Shown: positions 1 to 7,444 of the stretch, piece by piece
Position numbering within the stretch: position 1 is the stretch's first letter
How the letters are laid out: each line of letters starts with the position of its first letter
NCBI GenBank assembly: GCA_947089905.1
Contig: CAMUMG010000004.1
Location: 1-64,000 of the forward strand
Length of the DNA: 64,000 nucleotides
Direction of reading: 5' to 3'
From: an uncultured Lachnospiraceae bacterium
GTDB taxonomy: Bacteria > Bacillota > Clostridia > Lachnospirales > Lachnospiraceae
Position numbers and translations under genes: made by a program
The notes under the pieces: generated by a model
Databases searched by the model: none
What the model was told of the DNA's origin: nothing
Seen by the model: the letters and a program-made list of their open reading frames with translations, nothing else

Positions 1-72
1 AATGAATTTTAAGATTAAGAAGAAAGAAAAAATGAAATGTTAGAATGAAAAGAATGAAATTTGTTTTATTAT

Positions 73-110
73 AAAGGGACAATAGAAAAATCACATCTAC
101 TGTCCCTTTT
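73..110 (-). terminator. Terminator of the prophage endolysin remnant
   Basis: Inverted repeat with arms at 73-85 and 97-109, 13 bp with one G-U pair in the minus-strand RNA, lying just past the endolysin stop codon. The minus-strand copy runs into an A/T-rich tract. The first 70 bases of the window are A-rich and I see nothing else in them. Confidence 0.6.
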
Positions 111-115
111 TCTAC

Positions 116-705
116 TTATACCTTTGTTAATGCTTTCACTGTATTTTTACCGATCTGTTTTCCTGACCAGTCTGTAGACCAGCCTTTGTATTTAAAATAT
201 GCCAACACAGCCACAGCCGTTTTAGCTCCATAACAGCCATCTATCGTTAAAACTGGAACAGAAATATGCTTTGCAGCAATCTGCCGATTTAATTGCATCT
301 GTAACCAGACGACACTATATTTGTCCGATGCTTGAGTGACTTTAACAGGCGTTAGAAGCTGCTTGTCTGTATATTGGATGTTAGGGTGCTTGTACCAGTG
401 TGTCCAGTTGCGAGCTTTTACCTTAGTAATGAAAGTGCCGTAGTTAAATCCTCTCGCTTCTACTACATAGCTATTCCCAATATAAACTCCGACATGACCT
501 TGATATCGAACACAGATCCCTGCCTGTTCTGGAATGGTATCAATCGTACCTTTGATTTTGACACTCTGAAAGGCAGAGTCTGCGGTGACATCATAATTAC
601 TTCCTGTCTGCTCCCGAATAAACCACTCGATTAGCCCATAACAGTCGGTTGTCTTTATGCCAATGCAGGACTGTACCCTTGGAAGTCTTGCAGTAGTAAA
701 CCATT
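116..705 (-). pseudogene. Prophage endolysin fragment (NlpC/P60-like amidase/peptidase with C-terminal wall-binding tail)
   Basis: The minus frame ending at 116 reads without a stop from about position 705. It contains a Cys motif (TTDCYGLIEW), a His motif (GHVGVYIGNSYVVEARG) and a C-terminal part with repeated GxYGxKT-like residues, as in peptidoglycan-binding tails. The Cys/His pair is what NlpC/P60 cysteine peptidases use to cut cell-wall peptides. No start codon or N-terminal part is present: at about 700 the frame runs into sequence that belongs to a tape-measure gene in another frame, so a deletion has joined two phage genes. It is the 3' part of a lysis gene and is probably not expressed as a working enzyme. 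The upstream border is approximate. Confidence 0.65.
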
Positions 706-1160
706 TTCTTCAAAGGCATTTGAAAGATCGTCTACCTGATATTTAAGTCTTAAAGCCTTTTCCGAAGTTTCTCCGTATTTTTCATAGGCTTCTTCATATT
801 CTGTGTTAAGATCTTGTAATTCGTAATATTGTGTACGAGTGGTTGTTGTCATATTCGTTGTTTCTTCTTCTACATCCTCAAAAACAGCTTTAAGTGCAGT
901 TATCGTAGTGATAAGTGCAATAATACCAATAGTAACCCAGCCAATAATACCAAGTGATATATTAACTGCTGCTCCAAACGCAGTTATTGCAGATATCACC
1001 GCTTTTAATGCAATCGTTGCTCCTGCCACAACGGTCATTGCTACTGCTACCGTTCCTAATCCAATGGTTATCCCAGATATTATTTTTACTACGTTTGGAT
1101 GTTCCTGTGCAAACTTTGACATACCATTTAATATATTTGTACCAAGTCCTTTGCTTCTTG
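655..1160 (-). pseudogene. Phage tail tape-measure protein fragment
   Basis: Open frame of at least 155 codons with two hydrophobic, Ala/Ile/Gly-rich segments followed by a charged coiled-coil stretch (YEEAYEKYGETSEKALRLKY). This is typical of internal parts of phage tape-measure proteins, which set tail length and help eject DNA. Full proteins are usually several hundred to over a thousand residues, so this is a small internal piece. The last 15 or so codons before the stop at 655 probably read the endolysin remnant out of frame. The upstream end meets an integrase fragment on the opposite strand near 1150. Both ends are therefore deletion joints. I chose no start, because the ATG at 1122 is inside the reading frame. 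Confidence 0.55.
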
Positions 1161-1293
1161 GTTAAGTGACATTGGTACTCCAGAAGTCATTCAGGATCGT
1201 TTAATGGGGCATACTTCTAAAACTTTAGATAACAAAGTTTATATCCATAAAACAATAGAACAGTTACGAGAGTGGATTCAAAAACTCCCATAA
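1141..1293 (+). pseudogene. Tyrosine recombinase (phage integrase) C-terminal fragment
   Basis: Plus-strand frame ending in TAA at 1291-1293. It reads FASWLSDIGTPEVIQDRLMG then HTSKTLDNKVYIHKTIEQLR. The GH dipeptide and the Tyr of VYIH are the last catalytic boxes of tyrosine recombinases; the Arg box and everything before it are missing. The frame is cut at about 1141-1150, where the tape-measure fragment begins on the other strand. The 13-bp inverted repeat 1254-1266/1291-1303 overlaps the end and may be its terminator. The fragment points towards, and ends about 130 bp from, the tRNA-like RNA gene at 1421-1560. Integrases of this class often use tRNA genes as attachment sites, so that RNA gene may once have been the target; this is inference. 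Confidence 0.7.
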
Positions 1294-1420
1294 CTGTTCT
1301 ATTATTGTGTTATTAGTAAAATATCGTTTGTAATTATTTACATCCTGTTAAACCCGCATAAATAAACGATTTTTATATGATTTCGTATCATATAGAACTA
1401 TTATTTTTTAATGTCTATTA

Positions 1421-1560
1421 AAAAAAGGATGGAAATCTGATGTTCTATCATTTAGGTGCTCTACCAACTGAGCTAACAGAAACTACAGTTTCTGTGGTGG
1501 ATTCGAACCACCCACATCCTAAGCCCATAAGAAGGAAGAACATCAATAGCCATCCTATTT
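1421..1560 (-). ncRNA. Y RNA-like (YrlA-type) non-coding RNA: permuted tRNA mimic on a long terminal stem
   Basis: Read on the minus strand from 1560 to 1421. An outer stem pairs 1550-1556 with 1426-1432 (7 bp, perfect). After an asymmetric internal loop an inner stem pairs 1537-1544 with 1439-1446 (8 bp, perfect). Inside is a tRNA-like core in permuted order. An anticodon-stem-like helix pairs 1518-1522 with 1452-1456. A T-arm has a 5-bp stem (1508-1512/1496-1500) and the canonical loop UUCGAAU. An acceptor-like 9-bp helix (1487-1495/1476-1484) is closed by only two bases instead of being open. A D-arm has GCUC/GAGC with loop AGUUGGUA (1458-1473). A run of T follows the outer stem (1421-1426), as in a Rho-independent terminator. 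Published YrlA RNAs mimic tRNA with such T- and D-arms and bind the Ro60 orthologue Rsr through the terminal stem. The gene starts only about 5 nt after the stop codon of the 715-residue protein gene, on the same strand, in an island with RtcB. It cannot act as an ordinary tRNA because the acceptor end is sealed and the anticodon loop is absent. Confidence 0.8.
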
Positions 1561-1564
1561 ATCT

Positions 1565-3712
1565 TTATAAATATTCTGATAAAAATATTTCTGTATCAAA
1601 TGGTGTAATTCCATCTTCTAAATCAAAACAGAGATCTGCCTCTGTCTTTTCTGTTACTTCCTCTCCTCTTGCCTTGATATGAAGAGTTAATAATTCTTTT
1701 AAATTTGGTCTCTCACAGTGAAGCAATGCCTTGCAAGTGGCAATAATATTATTTGCATTATTTTCTACACAGTTAAAAGAAGGCATATGCTTTAACGCCA
1801 TATCCATCCAGACCAATTTTCTTTCTAAAAGATCGATTGTCATAGGAATACAGATTCTAGTATTGGCAGTTAAATCAATTTTATTTTTCACAGTACGTGG
1901 TTCATAGAGTTTTCCTCTCTGTCCTATGTATTTCTCATTCCATTCGCTATGACGTTCCATATAACCCATAAAACATTCCGGCAGATCGCAAAATGGTTCT
2001 TGTGTATAGGCATTGACTGTAAATACAATATACCTTGCTCCTGCCTTTTGTGCAGATTGTAAGCCAATATCAATAAATTCACTTGCTCCTTTTGGTGCGG
2101 CGACAATATCTCCACTATGACAGGCATTCATCTTTTGGCTTTTTAAATTCGTATAAGAAATATGATCCATCCATATAAATTCTTCATTTAATACTACTGC
2201 TGCCAAATCAATATCTGTCCGCTCTGTTCCATCATGCCAGTATAGAAATACTCTAAGAAAATCAGTTTCTTCTGAAATAGGAAGTTTCGATCCACGTACA
2301 ACTGTCCGAAATGCTCTTGAACTGCTTCTTTGAGAAAACGGAACTAAATAGTCACAAAATTCAGGTGCAACATAAACTTTTCCCATTGGTTCTCTTTTAG
2401 AATAAATTTTAATAAGTGTTTCTTCTAAAATTTGAACTATCTGCCTGCAACTTTCTTCTTCCAACTCTGGTAATACGTTTTCTTCTATATGTGCCTTTGC
2501 TAGATTTCCCTTTGGAAAAAAGATTCGTTCTTTCATAGTATCTTTTTTAAAACGATTTAAAAAGTGAGTTCGTATTTGAAGCAGCAAAGGAGTTGCTATT
2601 TTATCTGCTATCACTTCAAATTCTTTTAAAATGATATCCTGATCTTTCTTAAACGTTCTCATCAGTCGATCTAACCTTCTAGCAAATTCTCCCGGTCGCT
2701 TTTTTAGGAATTGTAAAAGAGGTTCTAACTGATAAGTCGTAAAATATTCCTCTACCTTTCCAGCAAAAGTTGAAATCTTTATGCTATTTCTAAGTTTAAA
2801 AAAAGCATTTTCTGTCTTTGGATAACGGTTATAATACTCCCCTGGATGTAGTCGCTCTCCAAGCTTTATAAAGCGTTCCCGATATCGTTTCATATCTTCT
2901 GTTAAGTTTTTACAGTTCTCCAAAAGAAAAAGTAACATTCTTCTTTCTTTTCGGTTAAACTGTCGAAATCGTACTGGTACAGCTAAAGAACTATCTCCTC
3001 CTGAACTTACTGTGGCAAGACGCAGTACATCTGTAGCTGTAGTAAGATAACAAAATAAAATTTCCGAAACCAGTGCTGTTTCCCGTTCCTGCTCTTCTTG
3101 TTTTGCTATTTTCAGCCGTTTTAATAACACATTACAGACAAATGCCTTAATTTCATGAAATGGAATTTCTCTTGGAATTTGTTCCAATAAATTCGGTTCA
3201 TGTAATAAGTACCACTCCAAATCCTTTTGATCTGTTTCAGAAATTGAAGATTTTGCAAGTATTAAATCTGTCATCATCTGAGTAAACTCTTCCTTTGTAC
3301 CATAAGAGATTACTTTTTGTTTCTGCCACAAAATTTCTGTTTCTCTTTCCTGTATTTCATAATAAGGTAATACTTTTCCATCTGTAAGATAATGTATTAG
3401 GGCATTTAAGTATAATTCTGCGTCTGAAAGCTCCATCACTTGTTCTGGAAAATTTGGATACATTGGATGGTAGGAAACGGATGCACCTAACATTTTTCTA
3501 AGATTAGAAATTAAATTATTTAAAAATATACCAAGTTCTTTTCCAGAAAAGGTATAAAGAATCTCTATTAATTCTCCAGAAAGGCAGTATCCAAGAGATT
3601 CCAGATTTTTTAGTAAAGCACCAATATACGCAGCATTAGAATTTCTTTTACTATCATGCCGTTCTATCCATACTTTTCCCTTTCTTCTAAGGTAAATTTC
3701 ATTATTTATCAT
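1565..3712 (-). CDS. 715-residue RNA-repair-island protein with TerD-like C-terminal region
   Basis: I do not recognise the N-terminal 480 residues with certainty. They are helical, rich in Leu, Lys, Arg and Glu, and begin with a short basic strand. Around residues 489-590 the pattern is TerD-like: a hydrophobic strand (FLYWHDGTE), TDIDLAAVVL, then CHSGDIVAAPKGASEFIDIG and a strand ending in VNAY. The order DxDL...HSGD...E..DI matches the TerD/calcium-binding stress fold. It resembles proteins catalogued as MXAN_6230/SCO0854-like, though I recall that family only loosely. There is no vWA domain and no recognisable TROVE repeat. It starts at an ATG with a GGAG-type site (3718-3724). It lies 116 bp downstream of rtcB on the same strand, separated by an inverted-repeat-bounded spacer, and the Y RNA-like gene follows it at once. 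That makes it a candidate binder of the RNA or scaffold for repair; function not established. Confidence 0.6.
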   Translation of the reverse strand: MINNEIYLRRKGKVWIERHDSKRNSNAAYIGALLKNLESLGYCLSGELIEILYTFSGKELGIFLNNLISNLRKMLGASVSYHPMYPNFPEQVMELSDAELYLNALIHYLTDGKVLPYYEIQERETEILWQKQKVISYGTKEEFTQMMTDLILAKSSISETDQKDLEWYLLHEPNLLEQIPREIPFHEIKAFVCNVLLKRLKIAKQEEQERETALVSEILFCYLTTATDVLRLATVSSGGDSSLAVPVRFRQFNRKERRMLLFLLENCKNLTEDMKRYRERFIKLGERLHPGEYYNRYPKTENAFFKLRNSIKISTFAGKVEEYFTTYQLEPLLQFLKKRPGEFARRLDRLMRTFKKDQDIILKEFEVIADKIATPLLLQIRTHFLNRFKKDTMKERIFFPKGNLAKAHIEENVLPELEEESCRQIVQILEETLIKIYSKREPMGKVYVAPEFCDYLVPFSQRSSSRAFRTVVRGSKLPISEETDFLRVFLYWHDGTERTDIDLAAVVLNEEFIWMDHISYTNLKSQKMNACHSGDIVAAPKGASEFIDIGLQSAQKAGARYIVFTVNAYTQEPFCDLPECFMGYMERHSEWNEKYIGQRGKLYEPRTVKNKIDLTANTRICIPMTIDLLERKLVWMDMALKHMPSFNCVENNANNIIATCKALLHCERPNLKELLTLHIKARGEEVTEKTEADLCFDLEDGITPFDTEIFLSEYL
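1571..1599 (-). promoter_or_regulatory. Possible promoter of the Y RNA-like gene, inside the end of the upstream CDS
   Basis: On the minus strand TTGATA (1594-1599) is followed after 17 bases by GAATAT (1571-1576). This would start transcription close to the 5' arm of the RNA. The -10 matches only partly, and the RNA could instead be processed from the mRNA 3' end. Confidence 0.3.
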
Positions 3713-3746
3713 GGAAAACTCCTTTCTGAATATTATCCAAAAATTG

Positions 3747-3823
3747 TTAGGTCAGGAAATCGATACACTAATTTTCAATAATTGAATGGGTTTAGAAGGA
3801 AGTGTTATCATAGCCTGACCTAA
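3747..3823 (-). repeat. Inverted-repeat-bounded spacer between rtcB and the TerD-like gene (possible small structured RNA)
   Basis: Perfect 10-bp arms, 3747-3756 and 3814-3823, enclose 57 bases of non-coding sequence. The right arm begins 5 bp after the rtcB stop codon. In minus-strand RNA the closing helix is UUAGGUCAGG/CCUGACCUAA, and it is followed by AACAAUUUUUGG. Inside, a smaller self-complementary stretch (UUCAAUUAUUGAA) can fold. It could be an intra-operon attenuator, a processing site, or a second small RNA lacking the tRNA-like module. Confidence 0.5.
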
Positions 3824-3827
3824 TTTT

Positions 3828-5060
3828 TTATCCTTTTATTACACCAAGTGTTCTCAGTTGTTTTATTGGTTCTACCAAATCTTTCTGATTTTCCATTACT
3901 TCATCAATATCTTTATAAGCAAATCGACTTTCTTCTGCTACATCTTCTTTTTTTCGTTTTCCTAAAACAATTCCCTGCTTTTTTAAATCTACTATCACTT
4001 GTTCACACGTAAATGCTTCCATTGCACCACGGCGGGAATATTTTCTTCCTGCTCCATGAGAAGACGAACAAAAACTTTCTGGATTTCCAAGTCCTTTTAC
4101 TACATAGCTATAAGATCCCATTGCACCCGGAATCACTGCAAGTTCTCCTTCTCTTGCTCTAGTAGCTCCTTTACGGTGTACCCAAACATTTTTTCCAAAG
4201 TGGTTTTCTAGGGAGGCATAATTGTGGTGACAGTTAATTTCTGTTTCAAATTCAACTGTTACTCCTATATATTTAGATATCCACTTTTCAAAGATTTCCT
4301 TTACCACAGCCATCATTTGAACACGATTTTCGTAGGCAAAATCTAAACATAAATTCATCCAGCGGATGTATTGTTTCCCCTGTATAGAATCAACAGGTAG
4401 AAAAGCAAGACGATATTCATCTGGAACTTGACTATACCATTTTGTATTGAGTTCTCTTGCCTGTTTGTGGAAATAGTCACATACCTGCTTGCCAAAATTA
4501 CGGCTTCCAGAATGAATCATAATTCCAAGATATCCATTCTTATCTGCCTGTAATTCAATAAAATGATTTCCGCCTCCTAGTGTTCCAACCTGATAATATC
4601 CATCTTCTATCTGTGGCATTAACTCTTTTTCTGATTCATATAAACAAAGCTCTTCTTTTGCCTTATCTAATGTTTTACAAAAATTTGGGGTAGAGTGATG
4701 AGAAAATCCTACTGGAATAGAACGAAGAATATCTCCTACCATCCCTTGAATCAGCGTTCCATTTCCTGTAATAATTCCTTCTATTTGTTCTAATTTAATA
4801 TTAGTTCCTGTATAAATCATACCGCAGCCAATATCTACTCCAACTGCATTAGGAATGATTACGTCTTCTGTCGCAATCACACCGCCAATTGGCATTCCCA
4901 TTCCGGTATGAGTATCTGGCATCAAACAAACCCATTTATGCAAAAATGGCAGACTGGCAAGATGATATGCCTGCTCTAAACAACTTTCCTCCATGGTTTC
5001 CTTTGATGGAAGCCAAATTTTTATTGGCTTTTTTAAATTTTGTTCACAAATCACAAACAT
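3828..5060 (-). CDS. rtcB: RtcB-family 3'-phosphate RNA ligase
   Basis: RtcB joins RNA 2',3'-cyclic phosphate or 3'-phosphate ends to 5'-OH ends using GTP and Mn2+, and so heals tRNAs cut by endonucleases. At 410 residues it has the family's motifs in order: PDTHTGMGMPIGGV (48-61), VDIGCGM with the metal-binding Cys79, GGGNH (162-166), HSGSRNFG (183-190), CHHNY (277-281), HRKGATRAREG (295-305), IPGAMGSYSYVV (310-321) and SSSHGAGRKYSR with His335, the residue that becomes guanylylated. All catalytic residues appear intact. It is at the short end of the family (archaeal and E. coli forms are 400-480). The ATG at 5060 has a GGGGAGG site six bases upstream; an overlapping out-of-frame ATG at 5064 is rejected. 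No RtcA cyclase or archease gene is nearby. Co-directional with the NYN gene upstream and the TerD-like gene downstream. Confidence 0.95.
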   Translation of the reverse strand: MFVICEQNLKKPIKIWLPSKETMEESCLEQAYHLASLPFLHKWVCLMPDTHTGMGMPIGGVIATEDVIIPNAVGVDIGCGMIYTGTNIKLEQIEGIITGNGTLIQGMVGDILRSIPVGFSHHSTPNFCKTLDKAKEELCLYESEKELMPQIEDGYYQVGTLGGGNHFIELQADKNGYLGIMIHSGSRNFGKQVCDYFHKQARELNTKWYSQVPDEYRLAFLPVDSIQGKQYIRWMNLCLDFAYENRVQMMAVVKEIFEKWISKYIGVTVEFETEINCHHNYASLENHFGKNVWVHRKGATRAREGELAVIPGAMGSYSYVVKGLGNPESFCSSSHGAGRKYSRRGAMEAFTCEQVIVDLKKQGIVLGKRKKEDVAEESRFAYKDIDEVMENQKDLVEPIKQLRTLGVIKG

Positions 5061-5152
5061 ACATTTCCTCCCCTCTGCTTCTCTTTTTTATGGTATCTTT
5101 ATAATAACATACTATTTTATAACAATCACAAAAAAAAAGTTGCGATCTTTGT

Positions 5153-5998
5153 CTATTTTAATTTAAAATAAACCAGTTGTGCATTATTATAACTGTTTGT
5201 CTTCTCTTTTCTTACTTCAATATTATCTAAAGAAGCAATAAAAGGTGTAAACTTAGAAAAGCCAAAATTTCTGACATCAAAATCTGGATATCTCTTGTCG
5301 AGTTTATTCTTTAACTCTGCTGAAAACATCCATTCCGATTCGTCTGTTGACTCCTCAATAATATTACAGATTGCTTTTTGGATCATTTTTAGGCTAGTCT
5401 GTGGCTGAAGACTTGTTTTCTTTCCTAAACGTGAAGTTCCTTTTAATCCTTTTTCTTTCTCTGTCATCTTTTCTATTTCTTCAAATTGTCGCATTCTTTT
5501 TGTTATCTGCCTTTTTTCTTCTTCTGGCTCTTCTTTTTGTATATTATTTGAAAATAATATATCTAAATATTTAAATTGATTACAGGCTGAAATAAATGGT
5601 TTTGGGGTTTTACTTTCCCCCATTCCAATTACGTACATTCCAGATTCCCTTAAACGTGCTGCAAGTCTAGTAAAATCACTATCTGATGAAGCAATACAAA
5701 ATCCATCTACTGTACCTGAATACAAAATATCCATAGCATCAATAATCATTGCAGAATCTGTTGAATTTTTGCCAAAAGTATAACTGTACTGCTGAATTGG
5801 AATAATGGAATTATTTAAAAGAACCTGCTTCCAAGAACTTAAACTTGGTGAAGTCCAATCGCCATAAATTCTTTTATATGTAGCGATTCCACTGTTGGCA
5901 GTTTCATCTAAAATAATTTTAATGTACTTATCTGCAATATTATCTGCATCAATTAATACTGCAAACTTTTTTTCCATATCCTTTTCAATTTCTTCCAT
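5153..5998 (-). CDS. NYN-domain nuclease with C-terminal LOTUS/OST-HTH-like domain
   Basis: Residues 11-150 form a NYN (PIN-like) RNase domain of the LabA type. The acidic residues sit where expected: LIDADN (15-20), STDSAMIIDAMDIL with D81 and D87 (79-92) and IASSDSDF (102-109), followed by RLAARLRESGMYVIGMG. A charged linker (about 150-200) leads to a winged-helix region at 205-281 (MIQKAICNIIEE...FSAELKNKLDKRYPDFDVRNFGFSKFTPFIAS), which has the spacing of LOTUS/OST-HTH RNA-binding domains. The family cuts or processes RNA with a metal ion. The ATG at 5998 has a GGAGG site. It is first in the minus-strand row NYN, rtcB, TerD-like, Y RNA, and divergent from the WYL pair. Function in RNA turnover or tRNA processing is inference from domains and context. 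Confidence 0.85.
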   Translation of the reverse strand: MEEIEKDMEKKFAVLIDADNIADKYIKIILDETANSGIATYKRIYGDWTSPSLSSWKQVLLNNSIIPIQQYSYTFGKNSTDSAMIIDAMDILYSGTVDGFCIASSDSDFTRLAARLRESGMYVIGMGESKTPKPFISACNQFKYLDILFSNNIQKEEPEEEKRQITKRMRQFEEIEKMTEKEKGLKGTSRLGKKTSLQPQTSLKMIQKAICNIIEESTDESEWMFSAELKNKLDKRYPDFDVRNFGFSKFTPFIASLDNIEVRKEKTNSYNNAQLVYFKLK

Positions 5999-6128
5999 AA
6001 TTCATCCTCCAATGTTCCTTTTCCATGAATTCTCTGTAGTATGTGAATTCTTTTTTATTTTATCATATTTTTAGAACTTAGAAAAGTCCTTGGAAGATGT
6101 ATAAAAAGAACTTGCAAATAATAATAAG

Positions 6129-6148
6129 ATATGTCATATTAAACATAT
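6129..6148. promoter_or_regulatory. Candidate operator between divergent NYN and WYL genes
   Basis: ATATGT (6129-6134) and ACATAT (6143-6148) form an inverted repeat with 8 bases between. It lies 42 bp before the chosen WYL start, in the only intergenic stretch serving both directions (5999-6189). TTGCAA at 6110-6115 with CATATT at 6133-6138 is a weak overlapping plus-strand promoter. Such sites are common by chance in AT-rich DNA. Confidence 0.25.
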
Positions 6149-6189
6149 ACTTTTTAACTTGTATTATTTTTATAGAAATGGAAATTACT

Positions 6190-7440
6190 ATGGCAGAATA
6201 TAAGGAACTTATTAAAAATTTTAATAATCTCCGCTCCTATTTAAGGGACTTTTTTGTTTATGGCTTTTCTTCTAGGAATGATTATGCCTCCACTCTTTCT
6301 TCTAAAAGTGCCAGAACCTATGATAATGAACGCCGTAGAATTGAAAGCTATCTCAAGGATTATATAGCAAGTACTTATCAATCTCATGAAAAGCAGACTG
6401 CAATTATTATTAATCCCTCTGAAATAGAACAAAATCCTCTTTACTGTATCTGGAAAGCGAAAACGTTTACTTCCAATGATATTACACTTCATTTTTTTAT
6501 ACTAGATTATCTACTCAAACATTCGCAGACAGATGCCTCTACTCTTTGCGATAAACTATCTGAAGAATATGGAATTGTTTTTGAACTTCAAACAGTACGA
6601 AATAAGTTAAAAGAATATAAAGAATTAGGACTTCTTTCTTCTAAAAAAAATGGCAAGCAACTTTTTTATTTTCTTTCTGAACAATCCAAAATTTTATCTA
6701 GTGAAGCAGTTGTTGATGCGGTAAAATTTTATCAAGAAGCCGCACCTTTTGGTTTTCTTGGAAGTACCATTTTAGAAAAATATAATGAATCAAATCAATT
6801 CTTTCGATTTAAACATGCTTTTTTAGTACATACTCTTGAGGATCAAATTTTATATGATTGTATTTCTTCTATTCATTTTAAACAGAGGATTGAAATTACT
6901 ATAAAAAATCGTTTTAGAAATAGGGAGTCTTATTATTATGGAATTCCTCTACAGATCTTTGTAAGCACACAAACTGGGAGACGTTATTTGTGTCTTTATA
7001 AGGATAAAAGTTTTCGCTTTAGCTGTCAGCGTTTAGACTATATTATAAAGGTAAAAATACTAGGACCTGCCAAAAATTATGAACAAATTCAAGAGGCTCT
7101 TGCCCGCAACCGCCCTAAATGCTGGGGAGTTACCTTTGGCAATCATACAAGGAATGAAACAGTTCATATGACACTTCTTATTCATCTGCCAGAAGAAACC
7201 TATATTCTAAACCGATTGAAACGAGAAGGACGTGGTGGAACAATAACCAAACTTTCAGAAAATAAATTTGAATATACAGGTGAATTTTTTGATGCCAGAG
7301 AAATGCTTACTTGGATAAAAACATTTACTGGGCGAATTATTTCTTTTCAATGTAGCAATCGACAGGTAGTAATTCAGCTTTACAATGATTTTATTCGTAT
7401 GGGACAGATGTATCTAAATCAAGAAAATGAGGGAAAATAA
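6190..7440 (+). CDS. WYL-domain transcriptional regulator, first of a tandem pair
   Basis: A 416-residue protein if the ATG at 6190 is used; an in-frame ATG at 6178 and a much earlier one at 6097 also exist, but the 6097 start adds a hydrophobic tail unlike the family. A winged-helix region (about residues 120-180, with KLSEEYGIVFELQTVRNKLK) is followed by a WYL domain (PLQIFVSTQTGRRYLCLYKD, then RFSCQRLDYIIKV) and a C-terminal region ending in FIRMGQMYLNQENEGK. WYL domains are SH3-like ligand or nucleic-acid sensors, and many bacterial WYL proteins control responses to nucleic-acid stress. The stop overlaps or abuts the next WYL gene, so the two are probably made together and may work as a heterodimer, as PafB and PafC do. 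Divergent from the NYN-rtcB row, which it is well placed to control. Confidence 0.8.
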   Translation: MAEYKELIKNFNNLRSYLRDFFVYGFSSRNDYASTLSSKSARTYDNERRRIESYLKDYIASTYQSHEKQTAIIINPSEIEQNPLYCIWKAKTFTSNDITLHFFILDYLLKHSQTDASTLCDKLSEEYGIVFELQTVRNKLKEYKELGLLSSKKNGKQLFYFLSEQSKILSSEAVVDAVKFYQEAAPFGFLGSTILEKYNESNQFFRFKHAFLVHTLEDQILYDCISSIHFKQRIEITIKNRFRNRESYYYGIPLQIFVSTQTGRRYLCLYKDKSFRFSCQRLDYIIKVKILGPAKNYEQIQEALARNRPKCWGVTFGNHTRNETVHMTLLIHLPEETYILNRLKREGRGGTITKLSENKFEYTGEFFDAREMLTWIKTFTGRIISFQCSNRQVVIQLYNDFIRMGQMYLNQENEGK

Positions 7441-7444
7441 GATT

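Noticed and set aside
374-634. 86-residue plus-strand protein
   Set aside because: It lies opposite the endolysin remnant, whose minus frame carries recognisable NlpC/P60 motifs; the plus frame has none and no ribosome site.
1254-1303. Attachment-site repeat at the integrase end
   Set aside because: The 13-bp inverted repeat is a hairpin at the end of the integrase frame, not a direct repeat; a terminator is simpler.
1440-1525. An ordinary tRNA gene
   Set aside because: T-arm precedes the D-arm in the transcribed direction, the acceptor-like stem is a closed hairpin and there is no anticodon loop; two external stems enclose the whole. A Y RNA fits better.
4889-5104. Plus-strand frame over the rtcB start
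   Set aside because: Shadow of rtcB on the opposite strand; no ribosome site and low-complexity content.
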